From Kurthia senegalensis (GTDB lineage Bacteria > Bacillota > Bacilli > Bacillales_A > Planococcaceae), in contig NZ_HE611065.1 of assembly GCF_000285595.1 (NCBI RefSeq), positions 123,812-187,811 of the forward strand: a DNA stretch of 64,000 bases, written 5' to 3'. Under the pieces are notes generated by a model. It saw nothing but the letters and a program-made list of their open reading frames with translations. It did no database searches and was not told the origin of the DNA. The position numbers were made by a program, and so were the translations under genes. This document shows positions 48,605 to 58,259 of this stretch, in pieces. Positions within the stretch are counted from its first letter, which is position 1. The number at the start of each line of letters is the position of its first letter.

Positions 48605-48855
48605 AGAGAAAACAAAAAAGTCCCCATCCCTATAAAAAGGGACGAGAACTTTGCATACGTTTTCGTGGTACCACCCTAATTCATGTAGACGAATCTACAT
48701 CTCTTAGCACTGTAACGTAGTGAACGGCAGGTATTAACTGCACTCCGGATTAGCTTTCCCATCGAACGACCTAGAAGATTCTTTCAGCCTCGGAATCTCT
48801 TTCTTTACTATGCGTTACAATCGTACTCTTTCCGTCATCGTTTTCATCTATTCTA
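48605..48855 (-). promoter_or_regulatory. T-box riboswitch, alanine-specific
   Basis: The minus strand of this leader carries the T-box sequence AGGGTGGTACCACG (48676-48663) followed by a terminator (GTCCC / GGGAT-GGGAC region, 48655-48613) with a T6 tract. The upstream stem I region includes an AGTA-type S-turn segment and a GAGGCTGAAAG segment in which GCT is a candidate alanine specifier. Uncharged tRNA-Ala should stabilise the antiterminator and let RNA polymerase enter alaS. Confidence 0.95.
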
Positions 48856-48861
48856 TAGATG

Positions 48862-48890
48862 ATTATAAGAAAAAGGAAGAGCAGTGTCAA
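48862..48890 (-). promoter_or_regulatory. Consensus SigA promoter of alaS
   Basis: TTGACA (48890-48885) and TATAAT (48867-48862) with a 17-base spacer on the minus strand: a perfect consensus promoter. The transcript should start near 48855, giving a leader of about 290 bases that holds the T-box. Confidence 0.92.
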
Positions 48891-48908
48891 TCAAAGGCTT
48901 ATCGGCAT

Positions 48909-51317
48909 TTACGATAAAAAATCATACGGTGTCACTTCATTCATACCAATCATCGGATCAATCGTATCAATTAGTTCCATCGTCAGTCTTTTTTCGGAAT
49001 TGTCGGTTGAATAATCTCGTTCATCTTGTACAACTTCCGTTACGACGACTCCTTTTAATCGATCAACGAGTGTCGTCCTACGCGTTACGTCTGCTACATT
49101 TTGAATGCCTTTTACGAACATATCTGGCTCGCCACATAAAATTAAAAAGTTTTTTGCGCGTGTTAACCCTGTATACAATAAATTTTTACGTAGCATTTTA
49201 TAATAATTTCGCACGATTGGCATAATGACCATCGGAAATTCACTACCTTGTGATTTATGAATAGAGCAACAATAAGCGAGTGTTAATTGATTTAAATCTC
49301 CTCGCGTATATGTTACTTCATTTCCGTCGAAAGAAACAATTAATTGATCGACATTGTCCGTCGTCTCTTTCGCTCTAAAAATCGCAATAACTTGTCCCAT
49401 ATCGCCATTAAACACGTTGCTCTGCGGTTGGTTAACGAGTTGTAGCACTTTATCCCCTATACGATAAATCGTATCGCCAAATGCCATCTCTTTCGTCTTT
49501 GCATTTTTCTTTGGGTTCACAAGTTCTTGAATCACTTTATTCAAATTATCAATTCCAGCGTCTCCTCTATACATCGGTGCAAGCACTTGGACGTCATGAA
49601 TCGAGAAGTCTTTTTTTAACGCACTTTGAATAATTTGAGCAACGACCGTCGGAATTTGACTCGCATTCGCTTGAATGAAAGAACGGTCGCCTGTTTTCGC
49701 AATTAAATCTTTCGGAAATTCATTATTTTTTAGTTGATGTGCCAGCTCTACAATAGATGACCCACTCGCCTGACGATACACTTGTCCAAGCTCTACCGTT
49801 GGAATGACGTTTGAATCGAGCATATCTTTCAACACTTGCCCGGGACCGACTGGTGGCAATTGATCTTGGTCTCCAACGAACACGATTTGACAATCTTCTG
49901 GTAACGCTTTTAGCAATTGATATGCAAGCCACGTATCGACCATCGACATTTCATCGATAATAATTAATTTCCCTACGAGTTCTCGTTCCATTTCTTCATC
50001 AGGATCTTCTTGCCCTGTGAATCCTAACAAACGGTGAATCGTTTGCGCTGGCAGGCCTGTTGATTCACTTAAACGTTTCGCCGCACGTCCAGTCGGTGCA
50101 GCTAAAACGATTGGAAACGGTTCATCTTTATCGTATGTTTTCACATCTAATGACAGTCCATGAAGTTCTGCATACACGTCAACAAGTCCGCGAATAACCG
50201 TCGTTTTCCCTGTACCGGGACCACCTGTTAAAATCATCGTCGCACTATTAATCGCTGTTTCAATAGCATTCACCTGAGGCTCTGCATAGACGACACCTAA
50301 TCGTTCTTCTACATCGCCAATCCATTTACGGATTTCCGATTTTGGAAAAGCTGACTGTTCATCATTTCGACCTAAAAATTCCGTAAGTCGCTCTGCAATA
50401 CCTACTTCTGAATAGTAAAGTGACGGCATGTAAAGTCGCTTCGCTTCCCCACAAATTTTCCCGTCTCTCCCTAGTTCGATTATCGCATTTGAAATAGCAT
50501 CGATTGAAATCGTACACGGTTGACTATTTTCCAGTAGCTTTTTCGCATCGACAATGACGTCTTCCGCTTCAACATACACATGACCATCCGACAAAGCAAC
50601 TTGTTGAATCAAATGCAAAATCGCTGCTTTAATTCGTCCCGGATTATCTCCTGTAATTTGAAGTTGCGCACCTAAATCATCTGCTCGGCCGAAACCAATC
50701 CCTGAAATATCTTCAATTAAACGATAAGGATTTTCTTGCAATATTTGAATCGTTTTTTGCTCATATTTTTGATAAATCTTTACCGCTATTTGAGGTCCAA
50801 ATCCCCACTCACCTAAACGAATGAGAATACGATCCATCCCTAGATTTTTTTGGAGAACATCTCTTAAAATATCTTTTTTCTCCGTACTTAATCGCGGAAT
50901 AACGTCTAAAGCATCCGGTTGTTCAATAATTTTCTTAATGGCGTCGCCGCCTAATTTTTGAACAATTATTTCCGCCGTTTTTTGTCCGATCCCCGGGAAT
51001 AAATCACTCGATAAATATTGAACGACCCCTACTTCCGTCGTCGGTAGTTCTTTTTCAAAAGAATCCGCTTGAAATTGAAGACCATACTTCGGATGTTGCT
51101 TTAAATGCCCTTGGAAACGATACATCGCTTCCTCGTCTACTTTCGGAAAGTGACCCGCAACGATAATTTCTTTTTCTTTATATTCCGTATTCGTCTCCTG
51201 AATTTTCAACTTAATAATCGAAAATAAATTATCCGTATTATGAAAAATGGAGACGACAGGTCGACCCACCACAAATAACGGTTCATCCGCAAAAAGTGAT
51301 AAATTTTCAGTCAACAC
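48909..51317 (-). CDS. recD2: RecD2 helicase
   Basis: RecD2 is a 5'-3' superfamily 1B helicase acting in repair and fork maintenance without RecBC. An N-terminal OB-like and helix-hairpin-helix region (LFPGIGQKTAEIIVQKLGG) precedes the motor with Walker A GGPGTGKTT, IIDEMSMVD (motif II), GDQDQLPPVGPG (motif III) and CCSIHKSQGSEFP (motif V/VI). About 802 residues. GTG 51317 and TTG 51314 both fit the GGAGG site (5 or 8 bases); I list GTG. Its B. subtilis counterpart is yrrC. Confidence 0.96.
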   Translation of the reverse strand: MLTENLSLFADEPLFVVGRPVVSIFHNTDNLFSIIKLKIQETNTEYKEKEIIVAGHFPKVDEEAMYRFQGHLKQHPKYGLQFQADSFEKELPTTEVGVVQYLSSDLFPGIGQKTAEIIVQKLGGDAIKKIIEQPDALDVIPRLSTEKKDILRDVLQKNLGMDRILIRLGEWGFGPQIAVKIYQKYEQKTIQILQENPYRLIEDISGIGFGRADDLGAQLQITGDNPGRIKAAILHLIQQVALSDGHVYVEAEDVIVDAKKLLENSQPCTISIDAISNAIIELGRDGKICGEAKRLYMPSLYYSEVGIAERLTEFLGRNDEQSAFPKSEIRKWIGDVEERLGVVYAEPQVNAIETAINSATMILTGGPGTGKTTVIRGLVDVYAELHGLSLDVKTYDKDEPFPIVLAAPTGRAAKRLSESTGLPAQTIHRLLGFTGQEDPDEEMERELVGKLIIIDEMSMVDTWLAYQLLKALPEDCQIVFVGDQDQLPPVGPGQVLKDMLDSNVIPTVELGQVYRQASGSSIVELAHQLKNNEFPKDLIAKTGDRSFIQANASQIPTVVAQIIQSALKKDFSIHDVQVLAPMYRGDAGIDNLNKVIQELVNPKKNAKTKEMAFGDTIYRIGDKVLQLVNQPQSNVFNGDMGQVIAIFRAKETTDNVDQLIVSFDGNEVTYTRGDLNQLTLAYCCSIHKSQGSEFPMVIMPIVRNYYKMLRKNLLYTGLTRAKNFLILCGEPDMFVKGIQNVADVTRRTTLVDRLKGVVVTEVVQDERDYSTDNSEKRLTMELIDTIDPMIGMNEVTPYDFLS

Positions 51318-51329
51318 TGTCACCTCCTA

Positions 51330-51989
51330 TTAGTCTTTACGTTGCATAAGCATATCGTAAATATATTTTGCTTGATCAAACTCGGGAGCAATTTCAAGTG
51401 CTTTTAATAAATGAGATTTCGCTGTTTCGACGTCTTCTGTTGAAACAGCGTATAAAACTCCTAAGTTGTAGTAAGCGTCTGCATTGTTTTCATCTAAAGC
51501 TAAAACCGCTTCTAATTCCGGTTTCGCAAAATCAAACATTTCTAATGAACACATTAAAATAGCATTTGCTAAACGAATTTGCACATCTTTTGGTGCAAGT
51601 TCTGCTGCGCGTTGCATGTATGGAAGCGCTAATTTCATATTGCCTGCATGTTCAAATGACTTCGCCATCATGTAGTAGGCATCTGCTCCCTCAATCCCTG
51701 CACGAATCGCACGTTCGTACAATTTCATCGCTTCTTCAAAACGTTCATTATTGTAATACAGACTCGCTAAACCGTAGTATGCTGTCGCTGCATTTTCATC
51801 TAATGAAATCGCTTTTTGGAAGAAACGTTCTGCACGTTCTGTATCACTCATCGCTGCTAGTAAGTTCCCGAAGTTAATATATCCAACTGTTTCTGTTGGA
51901 TTTTCTTCGATTGCTTGTGTGAACGCTTTTACTGCGTCCTCAAAGCGTTCTTCTTGCATCGCTTTGATGCCTTCTTCATTGTAATTCAA
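51330..51989 (-). CDS. TPR-repeat protein (YrrB-like)
   Basis: The 219-residue protein consists of about six tetratricopeptide repeats (for example AVKAFTQAIEENPTETVGYI, AERFFQKAISLDENAATAYY, ALPYMQRAAELAPKDVQIRL), with no signal or membrane segment. It is a cytosolic protein-interaction scaffold of unknown partner. It lies between mnmA and recD2, the position of yrrB in B. subtilis. Confidence 0.93.
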   Translation of the reverse strand: MNYNEEGIKAMQEERFEDAVKAFTQAIEENPTETVGYINFGNLLAAMSDTERAERFFQKAISLDENAATAYYGLASLYYNNERFEEAMKLYERAIRAGIEGADAYYMMAKSFEHAGNMKLALPYMQRAAELAPKDVQIRLANAILMCSLEMFDFAKPELEAVLALDENNADAYYNLGVLYAVSTEDVETAKSHLLKALEIAPEFDQAKYIYDMLMQRKD

Positions 51990-52003
51990 TTATGACACCT
52001 CTA

Positions 52004-53140
<1,137 letters not shown>

Positions 53141-53153
53141 TCACCTTTTCTCG

Positions 53154-54296
53154 TTATTTCGTTAAACGTGTCACAATCGAAACAATTTTCTCTGCGGCAC
53201 GCTCGATTTGCGCTGAGTCTAACCCGTAACCAAAGCTAAATCGAATCGAATTGCGTAGTTCTGGCGCTTGTTTGCCATACATTGCGACGAGTACGTGAGA
53301 TGGATCTAACGTACCAGCTGTACAAGCAGAACCGCTTGATGCTGCAACTTGATCGATATCTAAGTTTACTAAGAAAGATTCAACATCCATACCATCGAAG
53401 CTAATATTTAGCACGTGAGGTAATGCGTGAAGGGCATCCCCATTTGTATGGTATGTAATTTGATGGTCATCTAATTTTTGTAAGATGATTTGACGGTAAC
53501 TTGCGAATTCAGAAGCTTTTTGCTCCATTGAATTTTGTGCAATTTCAACAGCCTTCGCAAAGCCTACAACTGCAGGAACATTTTCTGTGCTTGCGCGACG
53601 TTTACGTTCTTGATCACCACCGACAATAAGCGGTTGGACTTTCGTTCCGATACGTTCATATAAGAAGCCCATTCCTCTAGGACCATTTAATTTATGGGCC
53701 GAAGTAGAAAGTAAATCAACGCCTAAGTCATCAACATCGATTTTTTCTAAACCGAAAGCTTGAACAGCATCTGTATGAAACGTTGCACGGTGATCTTTAA
53801 GTAGTGCCCCGATTTCTTTAATCGGTTGTTTCGTACCGACTTCATTATTTCCATACATAATCGACACAAGAATTGTATCTTCGCGAAGCGCTCGTTTCAA
53901 ATCATCGATAGCTATCATACCATTTTTGTTCACAGGAAGATACGTCACATCAAAACCTTGTTTTTCAAGACGTTCACATGCACGTAAAATCGCATGATGC
54001 TCCACTTGTGTCGTAATAATATGACGCCCTTCTTCCTTGCGAGCATAAGCCGTTCCAAAAACAGCTAAATTATCTGCTTCTGATCCACCGCTCGTCAACA
54101 CGATTTCATGGTCTTTCGCTCCGATTGAGTGAGCGATTAACGCACGTGCTTCATCTAAATACTTTCTTGCGTGACGACCGATACCGTGAATAGATGATGG
54201 ATTGCCGTATACAGTCGTCATAACGTCTGTCATCGCTTGAATTACTTCCGGATGCATAGGAGACGTTGCCGCATGGTCTAGATAAATTTCTGTCAT
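53154..54296 (-). CDS. iscS: Cysteine desulfurase (IscS/YrvO type)
   Basis: This is a PLP enzyme that takes sulfur from cysteine. The PLP lysine is in STSAHKLNGPRG (about 202) and the catalytic cysteine in SSGSACTAGTLDPS (about 325). At 380 residues with a short active loop it resembles the YrvO type dedicated to MnmA. It lies between cymR and mnmA, so it probably serves both tRNA thiolation and cysteine control. Confidence 0.95.
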   Translation of the reverse strand: MTEIYLDHAATSPMHPEVIQAMTDVMTTVYGNPSSIHGIGRHARKYLDEARALIAHSIGAKDHEIVLTSGGSEADNLAVFGTAYARKEEGRHIITTQVEHHAILRACERLEKQGFDVTYLPVNKNGMIAIDDLKRALREDTILVSIMYGNNEVGTKQPIKEIGALLKDHRATFHTDAVQAFGLEKIDVDDLGVDLLSTSAHKLNGPRGMGFLYERIGTKVQPLIVGGDQERKRRASTENVPAVVGFAKAVEIAQNSMEQKASEFASYRQIILQKLDDHQITYHTNGDALHALPHVLNISFDGMDVESFLVNLDIDQVAASSGSACTAGTLDPSHVLVAMYGKQAPELRNSIRFSFGYGLDSAQIERAAEKIVSIVTRLTK

Positions 54297-54341
54297 TCAA
54301 AAAATCTCCTTTAATCGTATAGCTTTCACTGTCTTTGTTTC

Positions 54342-54761
54342 CTAAATATAAAACATGTAATTATCGCTTGATGCGGATTCTGTATATTTAGCCAAATCTT
54401 CTAAATTTGTGCTATCTAATACATCTTTTACGGCATCGCGTACGCGAATCCAAAGTTCACGTTGTGGGGGTGCTTCATTTTCAATCCCTTCAACAGGTTG
54501 AATTGGTCCCTCTAGCACTTTAATAACATCTGCTGCAGAAATCAAGTGTGGTGGCTTCGATAGCATATAGCCACCATAAGCCCCTCGTACACTTTTCACT
54601 AGCCCCGAATTACGCAACGGGGAGACAAGTTGTTCTAAATACGCTTCAGAAAGATGATTTTCAGATGCGATTTGACGCAAAGGGATTGGACCTTGTCCGT
54701 ATTGTTTCGCTAGTTCAATCATAATTGTCAATCCGTAACGACCTTTAGTTGAAATTTTCAT
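54342..54761 (-). CDS. cymR: Cysteine metabolism repressor CymR (Rrf2 family)
   Basis: CymR is the Rrf2-type master repressor of cysteine metabolism, working with CysK. The 139-residue protein starts MKISTKGRYGLTIMIELAKQ, with a winged helix (IPLRQIASENHLSEAYLEQL) and VRGAYGGYMLSKPP. The three-cysteine cluster of iron-sulfur Rrf2 proteins (IscR) is absent, which favours CymR. It is divergent from rarA and precedes iscS-mnmA, as in B. subtilis (yrzC). Confidence 0.93.
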   Translation of the reverse strand: MKISTKGRYGLTIMIELAKQYGQGPIPLRQIASENHLSEAYLEQLVSPLRNSGLVKSVRGAYGGYMLSKPPHLISAADVIKVLEGPIQPVEGIENEAPPQRELWIRVRDAVKDVLDSTNLEDLAKYTESASSDNYMFYI

Positions 54762-54880
54762 TTGGACACCTCTATTAATTTACTGTTATCGTCTTAGTAT
54801 ATCATATTTCCTTCCAATCTACTCGGTTTTGGACTATGATGAATGTTATGATAAATCGATTCAAAAAAGGGGGAATCTCA

Positions 54881-56172
54881 TTGGCTGCTCAACCTTTAGC
54901 CTATCGTATGCGTCCGACAAAAATAGAAGAAATTGTCGGCCATTCTGATTTGATTGGCCCGCATACAACGCTTTATAAAATGATTCAAAAAAACACGTGC
55001 CATCCATTTTATTATATGGAGAACCCGGTATTGGTAAAACGTCGCTTGCTTATGCGATTGCTGGAAGTGCTGATTTACCTTTCGCTGCATTAAATGCCAC
55101 GAGTGCGGGTAAAAAAGACATTGAAAACTTAATCGAAGAAGCAAATTTCCAAGGGCAAATTTTACTGTTCCTTGACGAAATTCACCGCTTCAATAAACTC
55201 CAACAAGATACGCTACTTCCACATGTCGAAAGCGGTAAAATCATTTTAATTGGCGCGACGACAGAAAACCCATTTCATGCAGTGAATCCTGCGATTCGCT
55301 CGCGCTGTGGGGAAATTAAGCAATTGAAACGATTGACGATTCATGACGTCGAAACACTTTTAACGAAGGCGCTTCACGATACGAAACGTGGATTAGGTCG
55401 TGAACAGATTATAATTACAGAATCACAAATTCATCAAATAGCACTCGCTTCAAATGGTGACGGACGAAAAGCACTGACTCTTTTAGAATCTGTTTTTTAT
55501 GCGAGTGATGAAGAAGATGGCAAAACACTTTTTAAAGATGAAACGATTGCACAACTCGCAGAAAGAATCGGTGTCTATGGCGATAAAAAAGGCGATCAAT
55601 TTTACAATTTATTGTCCGCCCTTCAAAAATCTGTACGTGGTTCAGACGTCGATGCTGCACTTTATTATTTAGCAATGTGTCTTGAAAATGGTGACCTCGT
55701 AGCAGTTAACAGACGGCTACTCGTCATGTCCTTTGAAGATATCGGTTTAGCTGTACCTGAAGTAGGAGCACACGTACTCGCAGCCGTACAAGCAGCCGAA
55801 CGACTTGGTTTACCAGAAGCACGCATTCCACTCGCTCACGCGGTTATTGAAATGTGTTTAAGTGAAAAATCTAATTCCGCGATTTCAGCAATTGACCGTG
55901 CAATTGAAAAAATCCACACAACTCAAACCGGTGACATTCCGATGCATTTACGCGATGCCCACTACGCAGGAGCGAAGACGCTTGGCGTTGAAGGGTATGA
56001 GTACCCGCATAATACACCAATCGGTACATTCGGTGGTTGGGTTAACCAACAATATTTACCAGATAACGTGAAAGATGAAACATTCTACAAACCTGTTATT
56101 GCAGGACAAGAGAAACGACTGGCTAGCATACACGAGCATTTACACGCCCTCAAAAATCAAAAGACAAAATAA
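54881..56172 (+). pseudogene. rarA: Replication-associated ATPase RarA, reading frame broken at an A7 run
   Basis: RarA (MgsA) is a clamp-loader-like AAA+ ATPase acting at stalled forks. TTG 54881 follows GGGGG at 7 bases and reads LAAQPLAYRMRPTKIEEIVGH, but leaves frame at the A7 run 54987-54993. One more A (or two fewer) joins it to KHVPSILLYGEPGIGKT (Walker A) and the rest: FLDEIHRFNKLQQD (Walker B), GATTENPF (sensor 1) and the helical C-terminus. The joined length of about 430 residues is normal. The second frame has no ribosome site. It is a read error, slippage or a mutation. Confidence 0.9.
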
Positions 56173-56224
56173 AAAAGACACTTCTTTTTAAGCCAAATTT
56201 GACAGACGCTTTCCCGGGGCATAG

Positions 56225-56268
56225 TGGAAGCCTCCTCGCTCCTACTTTCTCTTTAGGAGCCGCTACCA
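56225..56268. repeat. Nested palindrome downstream of rarA
   Basis: Outer arms TGGAAGC / GCTACCA (one mismatch) and inner arms GCTCCTA / TAGGAGC form a stem with a 9-base loop. The surrounding text (GCTTTCC..GGGCATAGTGGAAGCCTCCTCG) resembles a widespread intergenic repeat of Bacillaceae as I recall it. It borders the IS3 remnant and may be part of the same insertion. Confidence 0.5.
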
Positions 56269-56273
56269 CATTA

Positions 56274-56510
56274 TTATTGAACCATCTTTTTCCGATATTG
56301 AAGCGGTGAAAGGTGGTTTACTTTGTCCAAATTTGCGTACGATGATAGTAGTTGATATAAGTTTGAACGTTTGTACTAAAAAGTCCTTCAACATAAAACA
56401 TTTCTATAATGGTTTCGATTGATTGTTATAAACGATATACTTCTCCGTTTTCATAACACTTTACCCATCGATCAATTTGATGCTCATTCTTCATCCTGCA
56501 TACGTTCATT
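56274..56510 (-). pseudogene. Decayed IS3-family element (orfA fragment plus orfB 3' end)
   Basis: Two transposase pieces read on the minus strand. At 56503-56426 the frame RMKNEHQIDRWVKCYENGE looks like the helix-turn-helix end of an IS3-family OrfA. At about 56420-56274 the frame EMFYVEGLFSTNVQTYINYY, HRTQIWTK continues after a one-base deletion as NHLSPLQYRKKMVQ, the typical OrfB C-terminus, ending in TAA at 56274. The integrase catalytic core between them is missing. It is an internally deleted, inactive copy. Confidence 0.75.
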
Positions 56511-56580
56511 CACTGATACTTATGCCAATTTTCTCTCAAGTGCTTTCATTTTTGTTTCGTTGAATATACTTGTTTTTATT

Positions 56581-56629
56581 ACAAAAAGACACTTCCAAAG
56601 ATTTTATATCTTTGAAAGTGTCTTTTTCT
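56581..56629. terminator. Terminator between rarA and the SIS gene
   Basis: AAAAAGACACTT / AAGTGTCTTTTT and CAAAGAT / ATCTTTG arms with one mismatch form a long stem with a short AT loop, symmetric for both strands. Its left arm (AAAAAGACACTTC) is repeated just after the rarA stop at 56174-56187, suggesting that the IS3 insertion split or duplicated an original terminator here. Confidence 0.8.
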
Positions 56630-56693
56630 TTTTACGTTATCTCAGATTTTTAGGTCCATTCCGTTGCTAAAAAAGTAACTTTGTCTTTTTTAT

Positions 56694-57401
56694 TTAAAAT
56701 GAAATACGATGACGGTATTTTTCAATCCATTCATCATTCTCGTTACGTGTCGTCACATTATTACTCGAAAAAACAGGTAAAGGCTGCGGCAATAAATTCA
56801 ACACTTCTACTAATAAACTTTGTAGCACATATGCACCAATGACCGTCGAAGCGGGGCCAAATAAATCTGTCCCCTTTTGAATGACCCCATCGCCAATCGG
56901 TATATGATTATTTAGTACATCATCAACAATTTGCTCTAAGCGCTTCTGAGAAGGGTGATTGCTTTTAAGCTCTACATACTGCAAAGATTGTAAACTAATC
57001 GTATAAATATCTTGTCCTTTCGCAAGTAACGCTGCATCAATTGGTGCCGGATTTCTCGCTGAAGTCGAAATGACGATGAATACATCATTCGGTTCGAATT
57101 GAAAAGCTTGTCGATGATATTGTGGAATGTAATCAATTTGCTTTTCAAATTTCGCAGACGACTGTGCACCCGTATGCAGCATTAATGGCTCAATTAAAAT
57201 CGGTTTTGCAGGAACAATGCCTCCTGCACGATAAAATATTTCTTGCGCAAGTAAAGCCGAATGTCCACAACCAAAAAGTTGAATTACGCCGCCCTTTTTT
57301 ATTTTTTGCGCGATTTTCTCTGCTACTCGATTAATCGTCTCTCTTTCTTCTTTTTCAACGTCGTGCATAATCTGATTTACTTGCAAAAAATAGTCGTTCA
57401 T
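56694..57401 (-). CDS. SIS-domain sugar-phosphate binding protein
   Basis: The 235-residue cytosolic protein has a SIS (sugar isomerase) fold: VIQLFGCGHSALLAQEIFYR (phosphosugar-binding N-terminal part), DVFIVISTSARNPAPIDAAL (the Ser-rich loop) and GPASTVIGAYVLQSLL. It belongs to the UPF0309-like group often paired with GntR regulators or PTS genes. The start is ATG 57401 (MNDYFLQVNQIM) after AGAGGTG. It overlaps the upstream GntR gene's end. An amino-sugar phosphate ligand is inferred from the NagR-like regulator. Confidence 0.88.
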   Translation of the reverse strand: MNDYFLQVNQIMHDVEKEERETINRVAEKIAQKIKKGGVIQLFGCGHSALLAQEIFYRAGGIVPAKPILIEPLMLHTGAQSSAKFEKQIDYIPQYHRQAFQFEPNDVFIVISTSARNPAPIDAALLAKGQDIYTISLQSLQYVELKSNHPSQKRLEQIVDDVLNNHIPIGDGVIQKGTDLFGPASTVIGAYVLQSLLVEVLNLLPQPLPVFSSNNVTTRNENDEWIEKYRHRISF

Positions 57402-57406
57402 CTCAA

Positions 57407-58129
57407 TCACCTCTTAATTTCGCTAATAAATTTATATCGATCAGCTCGATACGCACTATGTACACTTTCAAAAGGACGTCCATCTTTTAAATAACTCGTT
57501 CGTTTAATGAGTAACGAAACTGCATCCGGTCGAACGTTCAAAAACGTCGCATCTTCTTTATTAATTCGTGCTGCTTCCATTTGTTGAATGGCATTGCCAA
57601 TTTGATAAGGATACTGCTTTTCAATAAAACTATATAGCGAACTTTCTAACGCTGTCATATCTAACCGCGGAAATAAATGTACGGGCAAATACGTTCGTTC
57701 GACAGCCATCGGTTCACCGTCCGCATTTCGAACACGAATGATGTAGTAAACGAATTCCCCTTCTTCAAGCATCAAATCTTTTCGCACGTCAAAGGGCGCT
57801 TTTTTCTTTTCAAAAACAACGATTTGACTACTCGGCTCAAGTCCTCTAGAACGCATATCTTCCGTAAAACTCGTTAACCCATTTAAAGGTTGCTCTAATT
57901 TAGGGTTTGCGACAAACGTTCCTTTCCCTTTTTCTCTCCTTAATAGCCCATCTTTCACTAATTCTGCTAAAGCTTGTCTCACAGTCATGCGACTCACTTT
58001 ATATTGCGTTGCGAGCTCTCTTTCAGAAGGAATCATCGTACCGACGGGATATTTTTGTTCTGAAATTTGTGTTTTCAGTTGTTCTTCAATTTGTGCATAA
58101 ACCGGTACATGCGATTGTTTATTAATCAT
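57407..58129 (-). CDS. GntR/HutC-family (UTRA) transcription regulator
   Basis: The N-terminal winged helix (about 8-75) has PSERELATQYKVSRMTVRQA; the C-terminal UTRA ligand domain (about 90-240) has LTSFTEDMRSRGL and RTSYLKDGRPFE. Overall it resembles NagR/YvoA, the GlcNAc-6-phosphate responsive repressor. The start is ATG 58129 (MINKQSHVPVYAQIEEQ), 5 bases after GGAGGG. The next gene, a SIS protein, is presumably its regulated partner. A dyad in the promoter (58143-58162) is a probable autoregulatory site. nagA and nagB are not in this window. Confidence 0.9.
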   Translation of the reverse strand: MINKQSHVPVYAQIEEQLKTQISEQKYPVGTMIPSERELATQYKVSRMTVRQALAELVKDGLLRREKGKGTFVANPKLEQPLNGLTSFTEDMRSRGLEPSSQIVVFEKKKAPFDVRKDLMLEEGEFVYYIIRVRNADGEPMAVERTYLPVHLFPRLDMTALESSLYSFIEKQYPYQIGNAIQQMEAARINKEDATFLNVRPDAVSLLIKRTSYLKDGRPFESVHSAYRADRYKFISEIKR

Positions 58130-58142
58130 TACTTCCCTCCTC

Positions 58143-58162
58143 TGGTCTACTTGTCTATACCA
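58143..58162. promoter_or_regulatory. Candidate GntR (NagR/DasR-type) operator
   Basis: TGGTCTA-N6-TATACCA is an inverted repeat with one mismatch, 14 bases upstream of the GntR start. It resembles NagR/DasR responsive elements built on TGGTNTAGACCA. It probably mediates autorepression of the GntR-SIS operon. Confidence 0.6.
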
Positions 58163-58165
58163 ATA

Positions 58166-58180
58166 ATAAAGCGTTTTCAA
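58166..58180. promoter_or_regulatory. Possible CcpA (cre) site
   Basis: On the minus strand TTGAAAACGCTTTAT matches the cre consensus WTGNAARCGNWWWCA at 13 of 15 positions, including the central CG. Beside the GntR operator it would allow carbon catabolite control of the SIS operon. Two mismatches make this tentative. Confidence 0.35.
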
Positions 58181-58210
58181 AGAAAATAAAAGTGAATTTC
58201 CAACCAATTA

Positions 58211-58249
58211 AAAAGAACGAATGGATTTTTAAAATCCATTCGTTCTTTT
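58211..58249 (-). terminator. Terminator of tcdA
   Basis: A nearly perfect 19-bp stem (AAAAGAACGAATGGATTTT / AAAATCCATTCGTTCTTTT) with a minimal loop, just after the tcdA stop on the minus strand. Symmetric, so it also serves the opposite direction. Confidence 0.85.
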
Positions 58250-58259
58250 CTTATACGTA

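Noticed and set aside
49723-49932. Arg/Ser-rich minus-strand frame inside recD2
   Set aside because: It is an alternative frame within an intact, conserved helicase gene.
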